In this document: positions 22,958 through 28,053 of the stretch, piece by piece
Position numbering within the stretch: position 1 is the first letter of the stretch
How the letters are laid out: each line of letters opens with the position of its first letter
Assembly (NCBI GenBank): GCA_964645155.1
Contig: CAZYBG010000036.1
Coordinates: 1 to 28,053 of the forward strand
Source of the DNA: CAZYBG01 sp964645155
GTDB taxonomy: Bacteria > Pseudomonadota > Alphaproteobacteria > Rhodobacterales > Rhodobacteraceae
Length of the DNA stretch: 28,053 nucleotides
Reading direction: 5' to 3'
The notes under the pieces: generated by a model
The model's database searches: none
What the model was told of the DNA's origin: nothing
The model's input: the letters and a program-made list of their open reading frames with translations, nothing else
Position numbers and translations under genes: made by a program

Positions 22958-24172
22958 ATGCCCGACCCGGCCGATCTCCTGCTGACCGACGCGATGCTTG
23001 CCACGATGGACGGCGGCGCGGCCTACGGGCTGATCGCGGGCGGCGCGGTCGCGGTCCGGGCCGGCTGCATCGCCTGGGCCGGGCCGGCCGACGCGATCCC
23101 GGCCGAGCACCGCGCGCTGCCGCCGCTGCCCGTCGGGGGCCGGCTCGTCACCCCCGCGCTGATCGACTGCCATACCCATGCGGTCTTCGCCGGGTCCCGC
23201 GCGCGCGAGTTCGAGCGGCGGCTGCTGGGCGCAAGCTATGCCGACATTGCGCGCGCCGGCGGCGGCATCCTCTCGACGGTCCGGGCGACGCGGGAAGCGT
23301 CGGAAGATGCGCTCCTCGCCGCCGCGCTGCCGCGGGTCGACCGGATGCTGGCCGGCGGCACCGGCACGATCGAGGTCAAGTCGGGCTACGGCCTCGATGT
23401 CGAGACCGAGCTCAGGATGCTGCGCGCCGCGCGGCGGATCGGCGAGGCGCGCGCGGTCGGCGTCGTCACGACGTTCCTCGGCGCCCATGCGGTTCCGCCG
23501 GACTACGCCGGCCGCCCGGGCGCCTATCTCGACGAGGTCTGCCTGCCCGCGCTCCGCGCCGCCCGGGCCGAGGGCCTGGTCGATGCCGTCGACGGGTTCT
23601 GCGAGGCGATCGCCTTCACTGTCGGCGAGATCGCCCGCGTCTTCGCCGAGGCCAACGCGCTCGGGCTTCCGGTCAAGCTCCACGCCGAGCAGTTGTCGAA
23701 CCTCGGCGGCGCGGCGCTGGCGGCCCGGCACGGCGCATTGTCGGCGGACCATCTGGAGTATCTCGACGGTGCAGGGGTCGCCGCGATGGCGACGGCCGGC
23801 ACCGTCGCGGTGCTGCTGCCTGGCGCCTTCTACACGCTGCGGGAGGCGCAGGCGCCGCCGGTCGATGCCCTGCGCGCGGCGGGCGTGGCGATGGCGGTGG
23901 CGACCGACCTCAACCCCGGCTCGTCGCCAATGGCGTCGCTGCCGCTTGCCCTCAACATGGCCTGCACGCTGTTCCGCCTGACGCCCGAGGAGGCGCTGGC
24001 CGGCGCCACCGTGCATGCCGCGCGGGCCCTTGGCCTTGCCGACCGCGGCCGGATCGCGCCGGGACTGCGCGCCGACCTCGCGATCTGGGAGGCGGATCAC
24101 CCGGCGGAGCTCGCCTACCAGATCGGCGGCCCGCCGCTCCACGCGCGCATCCATGGCGGCCGGCAATGCTGA
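22958..24172 (+). CDS. hutI: Imidazolonepropionase
   Basis: The 404-residue amidohydrolase hydrolyses 4-imidazolone-5-propionate to N-formimidoyl-L-glutamate. Metal ligands include H72 and H74 in LIDCHTHAVFAGSRAREFERR; other family blocks are EVKSGYGLDVETE, TTFLGAHAVPPDYAGR, KLHAEQLSN and ATDLNPGSSP. The ATG at 22958 (MPDPADLLLTDA) is preceded by a 42-nt leader after the palindrome; the frame is open further upstream to 22877 but would cross the palindrome. Its last codons overlap the hutH start by 7 nt. Confidence 0.96.
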   Translation: MPDPADLLLTDAMLATMDGGAAYGLIAGGAVAVRAGCIAWAGPADAIPAEHRALPPLPVGGRLVTPALIDCHTHAVFAGSRAREFERRLLGASYADIARAGGGILSTVRATREASEDALLAAALPRVDRMLAGGTGTIEVKSGYGLDVETELRMLRAARRIGEARAVGVVTTFLGAHAVPPDYAGRPGAYLDEVCLPALRAARAEGLVDAVDGFCEAIAFTVGEIARVFAEANALGLPVKLHAEQLSNLGGAALAARHGALSADHLEYLDGAGVAAMATAGTVAVLLPGAFYTLREAQAPPVDALRAAGVAMAVATDLNPGSSPMASLPLALNMACTLFRLTPEEALAGATVHAARALGLADRGRIAPGLRADLAIWEADHPAELAYQIGGPPLHARIHGGRQC

Positions 24173-25695
24173 CGCTGACCCCCGCGGCGGTGGGGCTCGA
24201 CCTTCTCGGGCGGCTCTGGCGCGACGACGCCCCTGCCCGGCTCGACCCGGCCTGCCGGCCGGCGGTGGAGCGGGCAGCCGGCGCGGTGGCCGCCGCGGCG
24301 CGCGGCGGGGCCGCCACCTACGGCGTCAACACCGGCTTCGGCAAGCTCGCCTCGGTGCGCATCGCCGCCGAAGACACCGCGACCCTGCAGCGCAACCTGA
24401 TCCTGTCGCACTGCGCCGGCGTGGGTGCACCGACGCCGCGCGCGGTGACGCGGCTGATGATGGCGCTGAAACTCCTCTCGCTTGGCCGCGGCGCATCGGG
24501 CGTGCGCTGGGAGGTGATCGCGCTGATCGAGGCGATGCTGGCGCGCGACGTCACCCCGGTGGTGCCGGGGCAGGGGTCGGTCGGCGCGTCGGGCGATCTT
24601 GCGCCGCTTGCGCACATGACGGCGGTGATGATCGGCGAGGGAACGGCCGAACTGGGCGGCCAGGTGATGGCCGGCGCGGCGGCGCTGGCGCGGGCGGGAC
24701 TCGCGCCCGTCAGCCTGGGGCCGAAGGAGGGCCTTGCGCTGATCAACGGCACCCAGTTCTCGACCGCCTGGGCGCTCGCGGGGCTATTCGGTGCCTGGCA
24801 CGGCGCGCAGGCGGCGCTGGTGACCTCGGCGCTTTCGACCGACGCGATCATGGGATCGACGGCGCCGCTCGACCCCGAGATTCATGCGCTGCGCGGCCAT
24901 GCCGGCCAGATCGAGGCGGCGGCCGCCATGCGCACGCTGCTCGACGGATCGGCGATCCGCGAAAGCCACCGCGAGGGCGATGTCCGCGTGCAGGACCCCT
25001 ACTGCATCAGGTGCCAGCCGCAGGTGACGGGCGCCGCGATGGAGGTGCTGCGGATGGCGGGCCGGACGCTGGCCACCGAGGCCAATGCCGCGACCGACAA
25101 CCCGCTGGTGCTGACCGACGGCCGCATCGTCTCGGGCGGCAACTTCCATGCCGAGCCGGTCGGCTTCGCGGCCGACATGATCGCGCTTGCGATCGCCGAG
25201 ATCGGCGCCATCGCCCAGCGCCGGGTGGCGCTGATGGTCGACCCAACCTTGAGCTTCGACCTGCCGCCGTTCCTGACCCCCGATCCCGGCCTCAATTCCG
25301 GCTACATGATCGCCGAGGTCACGACGGCGGCGCTGATGAGCGAGAACAAGCACCTCGCCACGCCCACGGTCACCGACAGCACGCCCACCAGCGCCAACCA
25401 GGAGGACCATGTGAGCATGGCCGCGCACGGCGCGCGCCGGCTGATGCCGATGGTCGCCAACCTAGAACGCATCCTCGGGGTCGAGGCGCTCTGCGCCGCG
25501 CAGGGGGTGGAATTCCGCGCGCCGCTCCGCACCTCGGCACCGCTGCAGCAGGTGGTCGCGCGGCTGCGCGAGGAGGTGGCGCCGCTGGCCGAGGATCGCT
25601 CCCTCGCCCCGGACCTCGAGGCGGCGGCCCGCCTGGTCGCCTCGGGCGCCCTGGCCGAGGCCAGTCGGGTCGCCCTTCCGGGTCTCACTCCCTGA
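24166..25695 (+). CDS. hutH: Histidine ammonia-lyase
   Basis: The 509-residue enzyme converts L-histidine to urocanate and ammonia, the first step of the pathway. Residues A141-S142-G143 in QGSVGASGDLAPLAH form the self-processed MIO cofactor. Other family blocks are YGVNTGFGKLA (52-62), QRNLILSHCAGVG, QDPYCIRCQPQV, ATDNPLV and the TDSTPTSANQEDHVSM block. Length is canonical. It overlaps the hutI end by 7 nt, so the two are coupled. A 31-bp gap follows before the unknown gene. Confidence 0.98.
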   Translation: MLTLTPAAVGLDLLGRLWRDDAPARLDPACRPAVERAAGAVAAAARGGAATYGVNTGFGKLASVRIAAEDTATLQRNLILSHCAGVGAPTPRAVTRLMMALKLLSLGRGASGVRWEVIALIEAMLARDVTPVVPGQGSVGASGDLAPLAHMTAVMIGEGTAELGGQVMAGAAALARAGLAPVSLGPKEGLALINGTQFSTAWALAGLFGAWHGAQAALVTSALSTDAIMGSTAPLDPEIHALRGHAGQIEAAAAMRTLLDGSAIRESHREGDVRVQDPYCIRCQPQVTGAAMEVLRMAGRTLATEANAATDNPLVLTDGRIVSGGNFHAEPVGFAADMIALAIAEIGAIAQRRVALMVDPTLSFDLPPFLTPDPGLNSGYMIAEVTTAALMSENKHLATPTVTDSTPTSANQEDHVSMAAHGARRLMPMVANLERILGVEALCAAQGVEFRAPLRTSAPLQQVVARLREEVAPLAEDRSLAPDLEAAARLVASGALAEASRVALPGLTP

Positions 25696-25726
25696 GGCAG
25701 ATGCAATCCAGGAACGGAGGACTGTC

Positions 25727-26305
25727 ATGTCAGAGATCATCGTGAAGGCCTTGAACGACGTGTACGACGGGCCCCTGACCAGCGAGCGTTTCCGATCGTG
25801 GAAGCGCGAAGTCGATGTCCGGCCCCTAGGACTCGCCGACTATGCAATCGGCCGGATCACCTGGCCGAAGCGCATCGGGCGGCCAGAGACGGCGACGCTT
25901 TCGGAAGGCTTCGTCCTGACGGCGTTCAACGAGCAGTGGATACGGGTCCCGGTTTCTCCCACAGCGTTTCAGTGGGAACGTTGGGCTGCGCCGAGGACCG
26001 TGTCGTGGTGGGATGCCCCCGGCGACGAGGCAAGCTGGAGCATTGCCTTCATCGTAGGCGGCCTGACGGACGGCCATCTCGGGGATCCGCGGAAAGACCT
26101 GTACTCAGGAGTCATTCCCGCCCTGCGGGACGTCCGATGGACCCCGCCGTTGCAATTCGCCGTCTCGCTCCCGGGCCTTCGGACGCTGTCGCCACCCAGC
26201 GCGATCTTCATCAAAGGACCAACGACAGTCTACCTTCACTTCGAAGTGAAGCTTCTTCCGCCATGGAGCTTCGATGACGACGGCGTGGGAGCGCCCTCCC
26301 CGTGA
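25727..26305 (+). CDS. Protein of unknown function inserted in the hut operon
   Basis: The 192-residue frame is preceded by GGAGG about 8 nt before the ATG at 25727, in the same direction as the hut genes. It has no signal peptide or membrane segment. It is unusually rich in Trp and Pro (for example FRSWKREV, QWERWAAPRTVSWWDAPGDEASWSIAFIVGG), with alternating hydrophobic stretches that suggest a beta-rich fold, and ends HFEVKLLPPWSFDDDG. I recognise no family. Codon usage and GC look less extreme than in hutH or hutG, and the operon is otherwise overlapping at most junctions but gapped on both sides here (31 and 45 bp), which suggests a later insertion. A perfect 18-bp palindrome lies within its 3' end. 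Confidence 0.7.
   Translation: MSEIIVKALNDVYDGPLTSERFRSWKREVDVRPLGLADYAIGRITWPKRIGRPETATLSEGFVLTAFNEQWIRVPVSPTAFQWERWAAPRTVSWWDAPGDEASWSIAFIVGGLTDGHLGDPRKDLYSGVIPALRDVRWTPPLQFAVSLPGLRTLSPPSAIFIKGPTTVYLHFEVKLLPPWSFDDDGVGAPSP
26234..26251. repeat. Perfect 18-bp palindrome inside the unknown hut-operon gene
   Basis: CTTCACTTCGAAGTGAAG is a perfect inverted repeat about 55 bp before the stop of the unknown gene, encoding LHFEVK. It has no loop, so it is more likely a protein-binding site or chance than an RNA hairpin. Confidence 0.5.
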
Positions 26306-26350
26306 GCGGGCAGACGTGAGCCACCGCGCATGCAGCAGGAGGACGGTCCT

Positions 26351-27139
26351 ATGACCCCCGTCGAGGTCATCCGCGGCGACGGCCCGGTGCTCCTCGGCCA
26401 GCCGCATGGCGGAACGTGGCTGCCCGAAAGCGTAGCGGTCGACCTGAACGAGACCGGCCGCATACTGGCCGATACCGACTGGCACATCGGCCAGCTGTAC
26501 GACGGGCTCCTGCCCGGGGCGACGGTGGTGCGGGCGACCTTCCACCGCTACGTGATCGACGCCAACCGCCCGCCCTCGGGTGAAAGCCTCTATCCCGGGC
26601 AGAACACTACGGGGCTGGTACCCGTGACCGACTTCGACGGGCGCCCGATCTGGAACGATGCGCCGGACACGGAGGAGATGGAGCGGCGACGGGATGCGTT
26701 CCACGCGCCCTACCACGCCGCGCTGGCGGCGGAGCTGGAACGGGTGCGCGCAGCGCATGGCTTCGCGCTGCTCTGGGACTGCCACTCGATCCGCTCGGTG
26801 ATCCCGTTCCTGTTTCCGGGCGTGCTGCCCGACCTCAACATCGGCACCAATGGCGGCACCAGTTGCCACCCGGCGCTGGAGCGGCGGGTGGCCGAGGCCT
26901 GCCGGACGAGCGGCTTCGCCTCCATCCTCAACGGCCGCTTCAAGGGCGGCTGGACCGCCCGCCACTACGGCCGCCCGGCCGAAGGCCTGCACGCCGTCCA
27001 GATGGAGATCGCGCAAGCCACCTATCTTGCCGCCGAGGCGCCGCCCTGGGCCTATTCCGAGGCGAAAGCCGCCCTCCTGCGCGCGCTGCTCGCCCGCATC
27101 CTCTCCGACCTCGCCGCCTGGAGGCCGTCCCATGCCTGA
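26351..27139 (+). CDS. hutG: N-formylglutamate deformylase
   Basis: The 262-residue zinc hydrolase of the FGase family splits N-formyl-L-glutamate into glutamate and formate, the last step of this route. Family blocks visible are LLGQPHGGTWLP (about 14-25), DTDWHIGQLY, FHRYVIDANRPPSGESLYPGQ, LLWDCHSIRS and LNIGTNGGTSC, which supply the likely zinc ligands. An AGGAGG ribosome site about 8 nt before 26351 decides the start; an ATG at 26330 lies upstream of that site and is unlikely. It is not the arginase-like HutG of the four-step route, consistent with hutF upstream. Its end overlaps the GNAT gene by 8 nt. Confidence 0.94.
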   Translation: MTPVEVIRGDGPVLLGQPHGGTWLPESVAVDLNETGRILADTDWHIGQLYDGLLPGATVVRATFHRYVIDANRPPSGESLYPGQNTTGLVPVTDFDGRPIWNDAPDTEEMERRRDAFHAPYHAALAAELERVRAAHGFALLWDCHSIRSVIPFLFPGVLPDLNIGTNGGTSCHPALERRVAEACRTSGFASILNGRFKGGWTARHYGRPAEGLHAVQMEIAQATYLAAEAPPWAYSEAKAALLRALLARILSDLAAWRPSHA

Positions 27140-27734
27140 CCTCACCGTCGCCCCCGGCCTGCCCGAGCGCTTCCGGGCCGAGGCGGCGCATCTCTACTTC
27201 ACCGCCTTCTGGCCGAAGCTCCGGACCGTGCTCGGCCACGACCGTCTGGCAGCCGTCGCCGGCCTCGCCGCGCCGCGGCTCCGCGCCGACCGGGCGATCG
27301 CCGCCCATGACGGCGCCACACTCCTCGGCATCGCGGGCTTCCGGCGCGGCGGGGCGGGGCTGGTGGACCTGGGGTCCGCCGACCTCAGGCAGCTTTTCGG
27401 CTGGTGGGGCGGCCTCTGGCGCGGGCTCGCCCTCTCGCTGCTCGAGCGGAAGGAGAGGCCCGGCGAGCTCCTGATGGACGGGATCTGCGTCGCCGAGGCG
27501 GCCCGCGGCCGCGGCGTAGGGACCCTGCTTCTTGCCGCCGTCGAGGCCGAGGCCCGCCGCAGCGGGACCCGCCGCATCCGCCTCGACGTGATCGACACCA
27601 ACCCGCGCGCCCGCGCGCTCTACGAGCGGCAGGGCTTCCGCCGTGTGGCCGAGCGCCGGATGGGCCCGCTCGGCCGGCTCTTCGGCTTTTCCGCCGCGAC
27701 CGAGATGCACAAGGACATCGGAGGCACCCAATGA
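27132..27734 (+). CDS. GNAT family N-acetyltransferase in the hut operon
   Basis: The 200-residue protein has a GNAT acetyl-CoA-binding block (LMDGICVAEAARGRGVGTLLLAAVE, with R-G-R-G-V-G-T near residues 126-132) followed by RIRLDVIDTNPRARALYERQGF, the usual C-terminal beta4-beta5 region. The N-terminal half (1-115) is weakly conserved. Its ATG overlaps the end of hutG by 8 nt, and its stop shares ATGA with the hutU start, so it is translated with both. This placement suggests a role linked to histidine use, such as acetylation of histidine, a pathway intermediate or a hut enzyme; the substrate cannot be read from the sequence. Confidence 0.88.
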   Translation: MPDLTVAPGLPERFRAEAAHLYFTAFWPKLRTVLGHDRLAAVAGLAAPRLRADRAIAAHDGATLLGIAGFRRGGAGLVDLGSADLRQLFGWWGGLWRGLALSLLERKERPGELLMDGICVAEAARGRGVGTLLLAAVEAEARRSGTRRIRLDVIDTNPRARALYERQGFRRVAERRMGPLGRLFGFSAATEMHKDIGGTQ

Positions 27735-28053
27735 CAGCCGATCCCCGCCACAACCTGCGCGACGTCTACCCGCCGACCGGCCCCGAGATCACCGCGAAGA
27801 GCTGGCTGACCGAGGCGCCGCTGCGGATGCTGATGAACAACCTGCACCCCGACGTGGCCGAGAACCCGCACGAGCTTGTGGTCTATGGCGGCATCGGGCG
27901 CGCCGCCCGGACCTGGGACGACTTCGACCGGATCGTGGCAACCCTGAAGACGCTCGAGGCCGACGAGACGCTGATCGTCCAGTCCGGCCGCCCAGTTGCG
28001 GTGATCCGCACGCACCCGGACGCCCCGCGCGTGCTGATCGCGAACTCGAACCT
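27731..28053 (+). CDS. hutU: Urocanate hydratase, N-terminal part (cut by window edge)
   Basis: The frame starts MTADPRHNLRDVYPPTGPEI and continues TAKSWLTEAPLRMLMNNLHPDVAENPHELVVYGGIGRAARTWD, given by its ends, and ETLIVQSGRPVAVIRTH, the conserved N terminus of urocanase. About 107 of the usual ~555 residues are in the window; the NAD-binding core is beyond it. It converts urocanate to 4-imidazolone-5-propionate, between HutH and HutI in the pathway. The start overlaps the GNAT stop (ATGA). Confidence 0.97.
   Translation, partial: MTADPRHNLRDVYPPTGPEITAKSWLTEAPLRMLMNNLHPDVAENPHELVVYGGIGRAARTWDDFDRIVATLKTLEADETLIVQSGRPVAVIRTHPDAPRVLIANSN

Noticed and set aside
20957..24166. Minus-strand open frame of 1069 codons spanning hutD to hutI
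   Set aside because: Covers hutF in a different frame and hutI/hutD antisense; Arg/Ala/Gly-rich with no motif.
1..28053. CRISPR arrays, tRNA or rRNA genes, replication origin
   Set aside because: No regularly spaced repeats, cloverleaf or rRNA-like sequence was noticed on reading; nothing supports such a feature.

Overview
The window is GC-rich (roughly 70% by eye) with dense, often overlapping genes. Its content (HutC/HutF/HutG-type histidine degradation, an acs-linked DUF4212/sodium symporter pair, YcjX/YcjF, an ECF42-type sigma factor) points to an alphaproteobacterium, most likely a member of the Rhodobacterales. This is an inference from gene families and composition; no rRNA or other marker is present.

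Region 1 (1-3490) looks accessory. A tyrosine recombinase runs off the left edge on the minus strand. Next comes an ECF42-type sigma factor with a DGPF (YCII-related) protein, preceded by a second tandem copy of the same module. In that second copy the DGPF gene is intact but the sigma gene is an 11-nt-deleted stub. A TGTCGAAATG box precedes both modules at the same distance and recurs downstream of the intact sigma gene. The ~550 bases after that hold no recognisable gene.

Region 2 (3490-10275) holds envelope and housekeeping genes: a membrane protein that looks like an M48 peptidase without its metal site, a cyclic-nucleotide-domain/thioredoxin-reductase-like flavoprotein coupled to a 66-residue membrane protein ending in CxxCH, a small exported protein, the ycjX-ycjF pair and truA.

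Region 3 (10268-20240) is a minus-strand array for acetate use: acs, an adk paralogue, DUF4212, a large sodium:solute symporter, a cNMP/CBS/nucleotidyltransferase protein, a small membrane protein, a stand-alone receiver, and a fusion of a degenerate sensor kinase with a DEDDh exonuclease. Acs makes AMP, Adk recycles it, the symporter brings in substrate, and the last four genes look like an unassigned regulatory module. GC-rich hairpins lie at two of the internal gaps.

Region 4 (20241-28053) is a hut cluster: hutC(-), hutD(+), hutF(-), hutI-hutH-unknown gene-hutG-GNAT-hutU(+, cut by the right edge). With HutF and HutG it encodes the five-step route from histidine to glutamate, ammonia and formate. 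A perfect 18-bp palindrome in the hutF/hutI divergent gap is the likely HutC operator. A gene of unknown family sits between hutH and hutG.
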